Positions 47,699 to 56,617 of a stretch of DNA of 64,000 nt are shown one piece after another. How positions within the stretch are numbered: the first letter of the stretch is position 1; every line of letters begins with the position of its first letter. The position numbers and the translations under genes are program-made. Origin of the DNA: Clostridiaceae bacterium. Its GTDB lineage: Bacteria > Bacillota > Clostridia > Lachnospirales > Lachnospiraceae. The notes beneath the pieces were generated by a model. That model was not told the DNA's origin. It worked only from the letters and a program-made list of their open reading frames with translations, and made no database searches. Location: the NCBI GenBank assembly GCA_009911305.1, contig QXXC01000003.1, positions 1 to 64,000 on the forward strand, read 5' to 3'.

Positions 47699-49021
47699 AT
47701 GCGGATGTATGATTTGATTGAGAAAAAGAAACGGGGCGGCGCGCTGAGCCGGGAGGAGATCCGGTTTATGATTCAGGGGTATGTGTCAGAGGAGATCCCG
47801 GATTATCAGATGTCCGCCATGCTGATGGCCATTTATTTCAATGGAATGGATGATGATGAAACGACATATCTTACATTAGAGATGGCCCATTCAGGAGATA
47901 TGGTGGATTTATCCCCCATTGAAGGCTTTAAGGTGGATAAGCACAGCACAGGCGGGGTGGGAGATAAGACGACGCTGATCGTGGGACCGATTGTGGCGGC
48001 GTTTGGCGTCCGGGTGGCCAAGATGTCCGGCCGCGGCCTGGGGCATACAGGCGGGACGATCGATAAACTGGAGTCTATACCCGGGTTTCGGACCTCTGTC
48101 CCGAGAGAAGAGTTTTTTGATATCGTAAAGCGGACCGGGATCGCAGTGGCCGGCCAGAGCGGCAATCTGGTTCCGGCGGATAAAAAGCTTTACGCCCTGC
48201 GGGATGTGACGGCGACTGTGGACAGTATCCCGCTGATTGCCTCCTCGATTATGAGCAAAAAGCTGGCGGCCGGAAGCGACGGGATCGTGCTGGATGTGAA
48301 GACGGGGAGCGGGGCGTTTATGAAGACCCTGGAGGATTCGGTTTCGCTGGCGGGCAAGATGGTTTCCATCGGCATCGGCGCCGGCCGCGCCTGTACGGCC
48401 CTGATCACAGATATGGACGTGCCGCTGGGCTTTGCCATCGGAAATTCCCTGGAGGTGATCGAGTCAGCCGAGACGCTTCGCGGCCGCGGGCCGGAGGACT
48501 TAAAGGAGGTCAGCCTGCGTCTGGCGGCGGAAATGCTGCACACAGCCGGAAAGGGCGACGCCGGGGCGTGCTATGACATGGCGTCACAGGCTCTGGAGGA
48601 TGGCCGCGCCTTTAAGGCGCTTCTCGCGATGGTGGAGGCGCAGGGCGGCGACAGTTCCTATATAAAGGAACCGGAGCGTTTCCCGAAAGCGCCGTTTACC
48701 TGCGAGGTCAAAGCGCCGGAGAGCGGTTATGTGGCCGGGATGGACGCGGAGGGCTGCGGCGTGGCGTCCGTGCTGTTAAAGGCAGGGAGAAGCAAAAAGG
48801 ACGACGCGATCGACAGCTCGGCGGGGATTATACTTCGGAAGAAATACGGCGATGCGGTGGAGAAGGGCGAGGTTCTGGCAGAGCTTCACGCATCGGACGA
48901 GGCGCTGTTTGGCGCGGCGCAGGAGAGGCTTTTGTCTTCGTACCGGATCGCAAAGGAGAAGCCGGAGGCGGGAAAGTGGATCTATGCGCGCGTGACAGGG
49001 GACGGGGCGGAACTGTTCTAG
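47699..49021 (+). CDS. pdp: Pyrimidine-nucleoside phosphorylase
   Basis: A 440-residue phosphorylase that splits uridine, thymidine and deoxyuridine into base and pentose 1-phosphate, supplying deoB and deoC. Family signatures are clear: VDKHSTGGVGDKTTLIVGP (phosphate binding) and KMSGRGLGHTGGTIDKLESI. The alpha domain, glycine-rich alpha/beta domain and C-terminal PYNP domain fit the length. AGGAGG lies 9 bases before the ATG at 47699; an ATG two codons on is an alternative. It closes the operon. Confidence 0.95.
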   Translation: MRMYDLIEKKKRGGALSREEIRFMIQGYVSEEIPDYQMSAMLMAIYFNGMDDDETTYLTLEMAHSGDMVDLSPIEGFKVDKHSTGGVGDKTTLIVGPIVAAFGVRVAKMSGRGLGHTGGTIDKLESIPGFRTSVPREEFFDIVKRTGIAVAGQSGNLVPADKKLYALRDVTATVDSIPLIASSIMSKKLAAGSDGIVLDVKTGSGAFMKTLEDSVSLAGKMVSIGIGAGRACTALITDMDVPLGFAIGNSLEVIESAETLRGRGPEDLKEVSLRLAAEMLHTAGKGDAGACYDMASQALEDGRAFKALLAMVEAQGGDSSYIKEPERFPKAPFTCEVKAPESGYVAGMDAEGCGVASVLLKAGRSKKDDAIDSSAGIILRKKYGDAVEKGEVLAELHASDEALFGAAQERLLSSYRIAKEKPEAGKWIYARVTGDGAELF

Positions 49022-49123
49022 AACATGTTTGAAAAATCAAAGAGATTTTGACTGCGGAATATCCGGATTGGGCGGTTACAGGATGTTTTCCGGAAAAATG
49101 GAAAAGAAGCTATCAAATGGAAC

Positions 49124-49152
49124 TTGAAAAAACGGAAGTCCTGTTGTATAAT
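49124..49152 (+). promoter_or_regulatory. Promoter of the 6S RNA gene
   Basis: TTGAAA (49124-49129) and TATAAT (49147-49152) are separated by 17 bases, near consensus for sigma-A, placing transcription start at about 49159-49160 right at the 6S RNA. The 100 bases before it, after pdp, hold no other feature. Confidence 0.8.
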
Positions 49153-49159
49153 AGCGATA

Positions 49160-49392
49160 TCCGATAAATATTTGTAACTCCTGAAATGTTCGACAACTCT
49201 TACTTTTTTTGAACCTACATTTTGACCAACGGGATTCCAATATTTTTAAGCGGATGCCAGGCCTCCTTTGAGTGGAAGGCAGAAGTTTAAGTGAGGTTGC
49301 CCACCTAGCAGCGCTAGGCGTCAATACTGTAAGAACCGGCATTTTGGGGTTACAAAGGATAAAAGCAGCGAGAAATCGCTGCTTTATTTTTT
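49160..49392 (+). ncRNA. ssrS: 6S RNA
   Basis: This gene-free stretch matches a Firmicute 6S RNA, which mimics an open promoter and holds RNA polymerase in stationary phase. The 5' closing strand TTTGTAACTCC pairs with GGGGTTACAAA near the 3' end. The body has the expected asymmetric AT-rich bubble (CTACATTTTGACCAACGGG) and a long irregular hairpin. A strong sigma-A promoter precedes it. A terminator hairpin follows at 49362-49385 (AAAGCAGCGA, loop GAAA, TCGCTGCTTT) with an ATTTTTT tail. The mature RNA probably ends near 49360. Name variant: bsrA. Confidence 0.85.
49362..49392 (+). terminator. Terminator of the 6S RNA gene
   Basis: A perfect 10-base stem AAAGCAGCGA/TCGCTGCTTT with a GAAA tetraloop is followed by ATTTTTT. 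A textbook intrinsic terminator. Confidence 0.92.
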
Positions 49393-49563
49393 CGGGATGC
49401 TTTCGCGCGCCCTGTAAACAATAACCTAAGAAATCTTTTCGTTTATATCACTTGCCAAAAAAAGTGCCATCCTGTATACTGATTGTGGTAGAAAATGGCC
49501 GCGCATGAGAGGCAGACGCCCTGCGCGCAGGAACGGTTATCTCAAGACAGGAAAGTGGGCGCA

Positions 49564-50808
49564 ATGGAAAAGAATGATATAAAACGGTATATATACATGG
49601 GAGTAACGGCTGTATCGGTGATCGCGACGTGCATCCTGTTCTGGTATTGTGTGGAATACTGGGATGCGGTGTGCGGGGGCTTTAAGCGGATTCTGGGAAC
49701 CATAGCGCCGGTTATCTACGGCGCTGTGCTGGCGTATCTGCTGGCGCCGATCTATAACCGGACAGCGGAGGCGGTGAACAGGGCGCTGAGCCGTGTGTGG
49801 AAGGAGGAGCGTCATGTCGCCGGGCTTTCGAGGGCGGCGGGGACGCTTGTATGTCTGGCCGTTATCCTGGCCGTGGTGTCCGGCCTGATCCGGATGCTGA
49901 TACCGCAGATGCGGGACAGCTTAATGGGGCTGCGGGATTCATTTCCGGCCTATCTGCAGAATCTCTACGACTGGCTCCGGAGCGTTCTGGCCGATAACCC
50001 GGAGGTGGGGGAGTTTGTTCTGAATAATCTCCAGAGCACAGTGGGGAAGCTGCAGCTATGGCTGGAGAATACGTTTATCAATATTGATATGAGCCGCCTG
50101 GCGGAGTTCTTAAACGGAGTTTCGAGCAGCGTTCTCGGGCTTCTGGGCTTTGTCAAAAACTGGCTCATCGGCCTGATCGTGATGGTATATCTGTTAAATA
50201 TCAAGGATGTCCTCATTGCGCAGGCGAAGAAGATCGTGTATAGCTGCCTGAATGTCCGCTGGGCCAACCGTCTGGTGGAGGAGATGCGCCTGGTCAATCA
50301 GATGTTCGGCGGCTTTATTATCGGCAAGCTGGTTGATTCACTGATTATCGGGATTATCTGCTTTGTCGGCGTTTCCCTGATGAGGATGCCGTTTCCGCTG
50401 CTTCTCAGCGTGATTGTGGGCGTGACGAATGTGATTCCCTTTTTCGGCCCCTTTTTCGGGGCGGTTCCGGCCGGATTTCTGGTGCTTTTGGTCAGTCCGG
50501 TGAAATGCCTGTATTTCCTTTTGTGGATCCTTCTGCTGCAGCAGTTTGACGGAAATATCCTGGGCCCGAAGATTCTCGGGAATTCGACAGGGCTGTCGAG
50601 CTTCTGGGTTCTGTTTTCCATCCTGCTGTTCGGCGGCCTGTTTGGGTTTGTGGGCATGATCATTGCCGTGCCGGTCTTTGCGGTGATCTACGATCTGATT
50701 GCGCGGGCCGTACATCATTCCTTAAATAATAAAAATCTGTCCATGGCGACAGAGGATTACAAAAATTTGGATCACATCGACGAGGCAAGCGGGAAATTTG
50801 TGAAGTAG
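49564..50808 (+). CDS. AI-2E (PerM/YtvI) family transporter
   Basis: A 414-residue polytopic protein with about 7-8 membrane spans. The family signature is visible in the C-terminal half: GKLVDSLIIGIICFVGVSLM, GVTNVIPFFGPFFGAVPAG and NILGPKILGNSTGLSSFWV. Members include putative AI-2 exporters and sodium/proton antiporters, so the substrate is unknown. The ATG at 49564 is chosen because the body of the protein starts there; AGGAAAGTGGG is a moderate ribosome site. It lies after 6S RNA and about 80 bases before the SpoIID-like gene. Confidence 0.93.
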   Translation: MEKNDIKRYIYMGVTAVSVIATCILFWYCVEYWDAVCGGFKRILGTIAPVIYGAVLAYLLAPIYNRTAEAVNRALSRVWKEERHVAGLSRAAGTLVCLAVILAVVSGLIRMLIPQMRDSLMGLRDSFPAYLQNLYDWLRSVLADNPEVGEFVLNNLQSTVGKLQLWLENTFINIDMSRLAEFLNGVSSSVLGLLGFVKNWLIGLIVMVYLLNIKDVLIAQAKKIVYSCLNVRWANRLVEEMRLVNQMFGGFIIGKLVDSLIIGIICFVGVSLMRMPFPLLLSVIVGVTNVIPFFGPFFGAVPAGFLVLLVSPVKCLYFLLWILLLQQFDGNILGPKILGNSTGLSSFWVLFSILLFGGLFGFVGMIIAVPVFAVIYDLIARAVHHSLNNKNLSMATEDYKNLDHIDEASGKFVK

Positions 50809-50886
50809 AGTGAAATGGTTCGGCTCATGCGGGCAGTTTTGTGAAAATTGCTGTGATTGATAACGGGATATCCGGGAGGCTGTGAA

Positions 50887-53208
50887 ATGGAACATCAGAG
50901 AGGACGGTATACGCAGACCAGGAGACGCCAGAGGAAAGGGGCGGCGGGGTCCGGAAAAAAGGCGAGGATGATGGGCTGGGCGCTTGTGATCCCGGCTGTT
51001 GTGCTGCTTTTGATCATTGTCATCGTAAAAATGGATATTTCGGAGAATTCTGTTTCGCGCGCCATGGCCTCCAAAGCCATGGCGCTGGCTTTGGCGGACC
51101 GCGATACGTGTCTTTCCTCCCAGCGGGAGCACGGCTCTCATTTTAAGGGCGGGGAGCAGGAAAACTGGTATGCCAAATATATGGATTATCTCCTGCAGGA
51201 GGGGTATCTGGAGGCAGAGGAGGCTGTGGACAGTGAATTTGCCCTTGGGGCCCTGACGTACGGGGAGGCGGCCTATGCGGCGGAACAGGTGAAGCCCGGG
51301 CTTTCGGATGCGCTGAATATTTCCAGGAAAAAATATGGAAGGGCGATCCCAAAGGAGGAATGGCAGCTCTTTTATACGTCCTTTCTGGCGGAGGCGGATC
51401 CGGAAGGGAAGGTGAAGGAGGAGAATCTTCTTCTGTACGGGACGCCGGAAAATGTCAGCGAGGCATCCCCCTGGACGGCGTATACGAGCCGGGGCGTAAT
51501 GGGCTTTGAGGGGGAATCGCTGGACGCGTATATTGATCATGAGATCCGTGTTCTCTGCCGCGGCAGTGAGATCATCCGCCTGACAGAGGACGTGTCGGAT
51601 CAGGTGACGTACCGGAATGTGTGGCTGGTCCCGGACGGGGCGGACCAGATGAAGCTTTACATAGGAACCATTGCGCGCGAATTCCCTCTTCCGGAGGAAC
51701 TGACGCAGACGGACGGAGCGCTGGCCGATGTGTCCCTCGAAAAGGGCGGGATCAAAAGGCTGTCCTTAAAGAAGGATACCGTGGAGGGAAAGGTGCTGGC
51801 CGTCCGCGAGGACTCGATCGAGATCGAGGGCTACGGGACGCTTAAGCTGGACGCGGATTTTAAGGTCTATAAGACATATGGCGTGGTCCGGGAGCAGAGG
51901 AAGAGCCAGATCGTGGTCGGCTATGATCTGGGGAAATTTGTGGTGGCGGATCAGAAAATCTGCGCCGCGCTTCTGACAAAAAGCTTTTCTGCCAAAAATA
52001 TTCGCGTGCTTATCATGAATACCGGCTTTTCTTCGATATTCCATGAAGAGATTGAGCTTCGCAGCGAATGCGGGATGCGGCTTACGTATCGCGGGACAGA
52101 GGAGACGGTGGAGGCGGGAGAGAGCCTGCTCCTGACGCTTGACGACGCGCGGCTGAAGGAGGGGCGCATGGCAATTGAACCCCTGGATCCGCAGAAGGAG
52201 ATCACCGTGGCAGGCGTCAGCCGCCGCCAGGGCACGCCGTCGTATTTCGGCAGCTTTGAGGTGATGCGGGAGCCGGAGGGGCTGCTGCTTTTGAATGAGC
52301 TGGATATTGAGGATTATCTGACGCGGGTGGTTCCGAGCGAGATGCTGACCTCCTTTGAGCTGGAGGCGCTGAAGGCGCAGGCTGTCTGCGCGAGAACGTA
52401 CGCATACCGCCAGATTCAGGCCAATTTTTACAGCCAGTACGGCGCGCATGTGGACGACAGCACGAATTATCAGGTGTATAATGACGAAAAGGCGAGCGAG
52501 CGGACGGACCGGGCGGTGAAGGAGACAGAGGGAAAGCTCGTATTTTACGGCGGGGAGCCGGTGGAAACCTTTTACTTCTCGACCTCCTGCGGTTACTCCA
52601 CGGACGGGACGATCTGGGGCGCCGCGCCGGAGGATGTGCCGTATCTCAAAGGTTATTTCTTAAACGGGGAGAGAAAGGCGGCGGGAGTGCCGGGGAATGA
52701 GGAATTTTCTGCGTTTATAAGAGGCCAGGGAAGCCGCAATTACGATTCGGATTTCCCCCTGTACCGGTGGAAAACGACGGTCACGAGCGCGATGATTGAG
52801 GAAAAAGCGCCGGAGATCGGGAAGCTCCAGGCGATCATGGTCACTGAACGGGGAGTCGGCGGCATCGCGAAGGCGGTGAAGCTGATCGGAAGCGAGGGGG
52901 AGAAGACGCTTAAGGGGCAGACGCCGATCCGCTCGGTACTGGGCTCGCGGGAGCTTGTGTATACAAGAAATGACGGCAGCGACATGACGGACTGGGCAAG
53001 CCTGCCGAGCGCGTTTATTGATGTGGATGAGACGGCGAGAGATGAGGAAACCGGGATCCGCACCTTTACCATCTGGGGCGGCGGCTACGGCCACGGCGTG
53101 GGCATGAGCCAGAACGGCGCGCAGCAGATGGCAAAGGAAGGGGAGGATTATGAGGCGATTCTGACCTTTTTCTATGATGGGGTTGAGGTGAAGGAGGTGG
53201 AGGGGTAA
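50887..53208 (+). CDS. SpoIID/LytB domain protein (773 aa, membrane-anchored)
   Basis: A 773-residue protein anchored by one N-terminal transmembrane segment (about residues 30-48) and otherwise extracellular. Residues 50-440 are a long region of unknown beta-rich modules. The SpoIID/LytB domain occupies about 450-773: ELDIEDYLTRVVPSEMLTSF, LKAQAVCARTYAYRQI, FYFSTSCGYSTDGTIWG and GGGYGHGVGMSQNGAQQMA. SpoIID is a lytic transglycosylase acting on peptidoglycan; this member is much longer and may act in vegetative growth or spore development. GGGAGGCTGTGAA precedes the ATG at 50887. It ends in a strong bidirectional terminator. Confidence 0.92.
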   Translation: MEHQRGRYTQTRRRQRKGAAGSGKKARMMGWALVIPAVVLLLIIVIVKMDISENSVSRAMASKAMALALADRDTCLSSQREHGSHFKGGEQENWYAKYMDYLLQEGYLEAEEAVDSEFALGALTYGEAAYAAEQVKPGLSDALNISRKKYGRAIPKEEWQLFYTSFLAEADPEGKVKEENLLLYGTPENVSEASPWTAYTSRGVMGFEGESLDAYIDHEIRVLCRGSEIIRLTEDVSDQVTYRNVWLVPDGADQMKLYIGTIAREFPLPEELTQTDGALADVSLEKGGIKRLSLKKDTVEGKVLAVREDSIEIEGYGTLKLDADFKVYKTYGVVREQRKSQIVVGYDLGKFVVADQKICAALLTKSFSAKNIRVLIMNTGFSSIFHEEIELRSECGMRLTYRGTEETVEAGESLLLTLDDARLKEGRMAIEPLDPQKEITVAGVSRRQGTPSYFGSFEVMREPEGLLLLNELDIEDYLTRVVPSEMLTSFELEALKAQAVCARTYAYRQIQANFYSQYGAHVDDSTNYQVYNDEKASERTDRAVKETEGKLVFYGGEPVETFYFSTSCGYSTDGTIWGAAPEDVPYLKGYFLNGERKAAGVPGNEEFSAFIRGQGSRNYDSDFPLYRWKTTVTSAMIEEKAPEIGKLQAIMVTERGVGGIAKAVKLIGSEGEKTLKGQTPIRSVLGSRELVYTRNDGSDMTDWASLPSAFIDVDETARDEETGIRTFTIWGGGYGHGVGMSQNGAQQMAKEGEDYEAILTFFYDGVEVKEVEG

Positions 53209-53223
53209 AGGAACGCCTCCTGA

Positions 53224-53261
53224 AAAAGCCGGGAAGACGCTGTCTGGTCTTCCCGGCTTTT
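53224..53261. terminator. Bidirectional intrinsic terminator
   Basis: A perfect 15-base stem, AAAAGCCGGGAAGAC with GTCTTCCCGGCTTTT, around an 8-base loop. With A and T runs at the two sides it can stop transcription from the SpoIID-like gene and from the convergent PTS-like gene. Confidence 0.9.
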
Positions 53262-53304
53262 GAGATTTCGTCAGCGTATTCCGTGTTTTTCTGAGCAATC
53301 CCTT

Positions 53305-54333
53305 CTATAAATCAAGCTTTAAATCTCCTTCCCGAATCCATCCCATCCTCCTTAAAACCGCCCCGAACAAAAGCGTAAGGACTGCAGGGAGCACAAAACA
53401 GACGATCAGAATCCCGGGCCACATAGCAGGATTCTGGCTTTCCTGCATAGCGGCATAGATGCCGATAGGGCCTACCATGCCGCATGTGCCCATCCCGGCG
53501 CCCTCGGGGATGTTTTCCAGATGAAATATCATCGTGGAAACGGGCCCTGTCACCATGGAGGCCAGGGTGGGGGCAATCCAGATCCGGGGATTGCGGACGA
53601 TGTTTCCCATCTGGAGCATGGAGGTTCCAAGGCCCTGCGCCAGGAGGCCGCCCCACCTGTTTTCGCGAAAGCTTAAGGCGGCGAAGCCGACCATCTGTGC
53701 GCAGCATCCCGCTGTGGCCGCGCCTCCGGCCAGGCCGTCGAGGCTCAGCATGATGCAGATGGCCGCGCTGCTGATAGGAAGCGTGAGGGCGATCCCGATG
53801 AGAGCGGAAACCAGTATGCCCATGAAAAACGGCTGCATGACCGTGGCTGTTTTTACGAGATTGCCGAACGCGGCCATGAAGGCGGAAACGCCGGGGCCGA
53901 CGAACTGGGCGGCAAAGGCGCCGCTGATGATGGTGACGGAAGGCGTCAGCAGGATATCCACAGGCGTCTCCTTTGAGACAAGCTTTCCCAGCTCTACGGC
54001 GAGGATCGTGGCGATCAGGGCCCCTACCGGCCCGCCTAAGTCATTTCCCGCGATTCCGACCGTGGCGGCGGAAAACAGGACGAGCTGCGGCGCTTTCAGC
54101 GCATAGGCGATCGACACGCCCAGGGCCGCGCCGGTGGCGCTCTTTGCGTAGGAAGAGAGGATCTCAAAAAACTGGATATGGGTGCGCTGGCCGAGAGTGG
54201 AGAAGATGGTCCCGACTAAAAGCGAGGCGAACAGGCCGAAGGCCATCGCGCCCAGCGCGTCGATCAGATAGGTCTGGACGGATATATTGACCTGTTTTCG
54301 CTTCAGAAAATCTTTAAAAGCAGTTTGGCTCAT
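53305..54333 (-). CDS. PTS EIIC-type membrane protein (PfoR-like)
   Basis: A 342-residue protein with about 8-9 membrane spans. Its sequence, such as YLIDALGAMAFGLFASLLVG, TIISGAFAAQFVGPGVSAFM and PTLASMVTGPVSTMIFHLEN, fits the EIIC-2/PfoR-like family. No EIIA or EIIB gene lies nearby, so sugar transport by the normal PTS route is uncertain; PfoR was first named as a regulator. GGAGGGCTTCCC precedes the ATG at 54333; further upstream codons are not supported. Confidence 0.85.
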   Translation of the reverse strand: MSQTAFKDFLKRKQVNISVQTYLIDALGAMAFGLFASLLVGTIFSTLGQRTHIQFFEILSSYAKSATGAALGVSIAYALKAPQLVLFSAATVGIAGNDLGGPVGALIATILAVELGKLVSKETPVDILLTPSVTIISGAFAAQFVGPGVSAFMAAFGNLVKTATVMQPFFMGILVSALIGIALTLPISSAAICIMLSLDGLAGGAATAGCCAQMVGFAALSFRENRWGGLLAQGLGTSMLQMGNIVRNPRIWIAPTLASMVTGPVSTMIFHLENIPEGAGMGTCGMVGPIGIYAAMQESQNPAMWPGILIVCFVLPAVLTLLFGAVLRRMGWIREGDLKLDL

Positions 54334-54478
54334 GGGAAGCCCTCCTTTGCATATAGGTGAAATGAACGGATGTTTGGCTGCTGTCCCTGCGGCGCTGCCT
54401 GCGGGCGGCGTGGACAGCAACCTCATTGTAGCATATTTGTGATAAAAAGAACAACATTCATTTTAATAGGAATTTGCA

Positions 54479-54508
54479 TTGCAGGCCTTTGCCGCGATAT
54501 GCTATAAT
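54479..54508 (+). promoter_or_regulatory. Promoter of the zinc-ribbon membrane protein gene
   Basis: TTGCAG (54479-54484) and TATAAT (54503-54508) are 18 bases apart, about 58 bases before the ATG at 54566. Confidence 0.6.
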
Positions 54509-54565
54509 ACAGGTAATAGAGGAAGGCAGGCGGGGGCTGCCGGGTTGTGCAAAAGGAGAATGAGA

Positions 54566-55024
54566 ATGCGTAAAAGGATATGTCCGATCTGTGATCATGA
54601 AATGAAAACCAGGCATTACTGCCGTTTTTGCAGGAGCTTTGTGCGCCGGCCGGACGTGGCCGATGTCAATTATTACTTAAATGAGCGCCACCCTGCGAAT
54701 GAGAGGAACTGCGGGTACCACACGCTTTCTCCGGTCCCGTCCGCAGCCCCGTCTTCCGGGAAGGACGAAAGAGGCGCGCAGCCGTCTTTGGGCAGCGCGG
54801 GGATGGGAAGTGTGCAGACATCTCTGGGACGCGCCGGGATGCGAAACCCGCAGCTCATGCCAAAGCCTGCGCGCCCGGCGCCGGGAAGGCCGGGCGCACA
54901 GCCGCCCCAGACAGGCTCCTCCGGGATGAGCGCTGTGTCGTCTGTGTTTGTTATTATTACGATCGTGGTGCTTCTGCTGATTGCGCTGGGCGGGATGCTG
55001 CCTTTCCTTATATTTTTATTCTGA
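54566..55024 (+). CDS. Zinc-ribbon protein with C-terminal transmembrane segment (152 aa)
   Basis: A 152-residue protein. The N-terminus has two CxxC pairs (CPICDHEMKTRHYCRFCRSF), a zinc-ribbon arrangement. The middle (about 55-120) is Pro/Gly/Ser-rich and probably disordered, with two near-repeats SLGSAGMGS and SLGRAGMRN. The C-terminus is a transmembrane helix (VFVIITIVVLLLIALGGMLP). This layout suggests a tail-anchored cytoplasmic zinc-binding protein. GGAG lies 7 bases before the ATG at 54566. Function unknown. Confidence 0.8.
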   Translation: MRKRICPICDHEMKTRHYCRFCRSFVRRPDVADVNYYLNERHPANERNCGYHTLSPVPSAAPSSGKDERGAQPSLGSAGMGSVQTSLGRAGMRNPQLMPKPARPAPGRPGAQPPQTGSSGMSAVSSVFVIITIVVLLLIALGGMLPFLIFLF

Positions 55025-55237
55025 GACATGCGGCGGCCGGGCCTGCCTGCCCGCGGCATGCTTGATACGGCCTGCCCTGCAAAAGGGCGGACCGTCATAA
55101 ATGGTAACGGTTCTGATACCCGTACTGTTACTGCAAATGCTTCTGAGTGCCATCATGTAACCTGATTTTATGAGACATAAGCCAGTAAATGTTAGTAGAG
55201 TTAGAATACTTCAGATGACAAGCGAGGTGGGGAAGCT

Positions 55238-55657
55238 ATGACAATTTCAACAAAAGGACGATACGCGCTCCGCATGCTGGTGGATTTGGCGGAGCACCAG
55301 GACAGCGGGTACATTGCTTTGAGGGATATTGCAGTCAGGCAGGGGATTTCCAAGAAGTATCTGGAGCAGATTATTCCGCTTTTGAATCAGTCGGATATTC
55401 TTCTGGCGACCCGGGGCTTTCAGGGGGGCTACCGTTTATTCGGCAGGCCGGAGGAATATACGGTGGGACAGATTCTGCGCATCACGGAGGGGAAGCTGGC
55501 TCCGGTGGCCTGCTTAAAGCACGATCCGGTTGAGTGCAGCCGGAGCGGCCAGTGCCCGACGCTTCCGGTCTGGAGGGGGCTTTACCAGGTGATCAATGAA
55601 TACCTGGACAGCATTACCCTGCAGGACATCCTTGACGGAAACGTACAAAAGCAATAG
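55238..55657 (+). CDS. Rrf2 family transcriptional regulator
   Basis: A 139-residue winged-helix protein. The DNA-binding part is ISTKGRYALRMLVDLAEHQD with RDIAVRQGISKKYLEQIIP, and the sensor loop holds three cysteines (ACLKHDPVECSRSGQC), as in IscR and related proteins that bind an Fe-S cluster. No isc or suf genes lie nearby; its targets are unknown and could include the metF cluster that starts 91 bases downstream. GAGGTGGGGAAGCT precedes the ATG. Confidence 0.92.
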   Translation: MTISTKGRYALRMLVDLAEHQDSGYIALRDIAVRQGISKKYLEQIIPLLNQSDILLATRGFQGGYRLFGRPEEYTVGQILRITEGKLAPVACLKHDPVECSRSGQCPTLPVWRGLYQVINEYLDSITLQDILDGNVQKQ

Positions 55658-55748
55658 AGCCGCCCGCGGCAGGGGATGCATGTGATTCGCTTTGGATGAA
55701 TCCGGCGTGCAAACCGGGAAAGGACAGAGAAAAAGGAGCAGATAAGCA

Positions 55749-56609
55749 TTGAAGATCAGAGATATTTTAGGCAGGGGAAAGCCCACGCTTTCGTTCGAGG
55801 TCTTTCCGCCTAAGGAGGAGAGTAATTATGAGTCCGTCGAGCGGGCCGCGTTTTCGATCGCAGAGCTTAAGCCGGCGTTTATGAGCGTCACCTATGGGGC
55901 GGGCGGCGGCACGAGCCGCTACACGATTGGGATCGCGTCGGACCTGCAGAGGCGCTGCAAAGTCAACGCCCTGGCGCATCTGACATGCGTCTCCTCGACC
56001 CGCGGCGAGGTGAGAGAGCGGCTTTTGCAGATGCAGGAGGCCGGCATTGAAAACGTCCTCGCGCTTCGCGGGGACATTCCGAAGGGGGGCCCGACGGCCT
56101 CGGATTACCGGTATGCGTCAGAGCTGATCCGCGATATCAAGGAACTGGCGCCGGATATCTGTATCGGCGCGGCCTGCTATCCGGAGGGCCATGTGGAGTC
56201 TGAGAATAAGACGGCGGATATTGTCCATCTGAAGGAGAAGGTGGAGGCCGGCTGCGATTTCGTGACCACACAGATGTTTTTTGACAATCATCTCCTCTAC
56301 AATTATCTGTACCGGATCCGGGAGCAGGGGATCACCGTGCCGGTGGTGGCGGGGATCATGCCTGTGACGAATGTGAAGCAGATCGCGCGGATTGTGGGCA
56401 TGTCCGGGACCTGCCTGCCGCCGCGCTTTAAGGCGGTACTGGATCGCTTCGGGGATCGCCCGGCGGCCATGAAGCAGGCGGGGATCGCCTATGCGACGGA
56501 GCAGATCATTGATCTGATCGCCAACCACGTCAACGCGGTGCATGTGTATTCCATGAATAAGCCGGACGTGGCGGGGAAGATCAGGGAGAGCCTGTCGGAA
56601 ATTCTTTGA
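55749..56609 (+). CDS. metF: Methylenetetrahydrofolate reductase
   Basis: A 286-residue flavoprotein that reduces 5,10-methylene-THF to 5-methyl-THF, the methyl donor for MetH. The N-terminal LSFEVFPPKEESNYES carries the catalytic Glu; other motifs are FMSVTYGAGGGTSRYTI, LALRGDIPKGGP and TTQMFFDNHLLYNYL. The start is a TTG at 55749 with AGGAG about 10 bases upstream. The activation-domain gene begins 8 bases after it and metH follows, giving a folate-cobalamin methionine operon. Confidence 0.96.
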   Translation: MKIRDILGRGKPTLSFEVFPPKEESNYESVERAAFSIAELKPAFMSVTYGAGGGTSRYTIGIASDLQRRCKVNALAHLTCVSSTRGEVRERLLQMQEAGIENVLALRGDIPKGGPTASDYRYASELIRDIKELAPDICIGAACYPEGHVESENKTADIVHLKEKVEAGCDFVTTQMFFDNHLLYNYLYRIREQGITVPVVAGIMPVTNVKQIARIVGMSGTCLPPRFKAVLDRFGDRPAAMKQAGIAYATEQIIDLIANHVNAVHVYSMNKPDVAGKIRESLSEIL

Positions 56610-56617
56610 GGAGCCGG

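Noticed and set aside
53305-54333. Complete PTS permease operon
   Set aside because: Only an EIIC-like membrane protein is present; no EIIA or EIIB domain or gene is adjacent, and HPr lies 5 kb away behind its own promoter.
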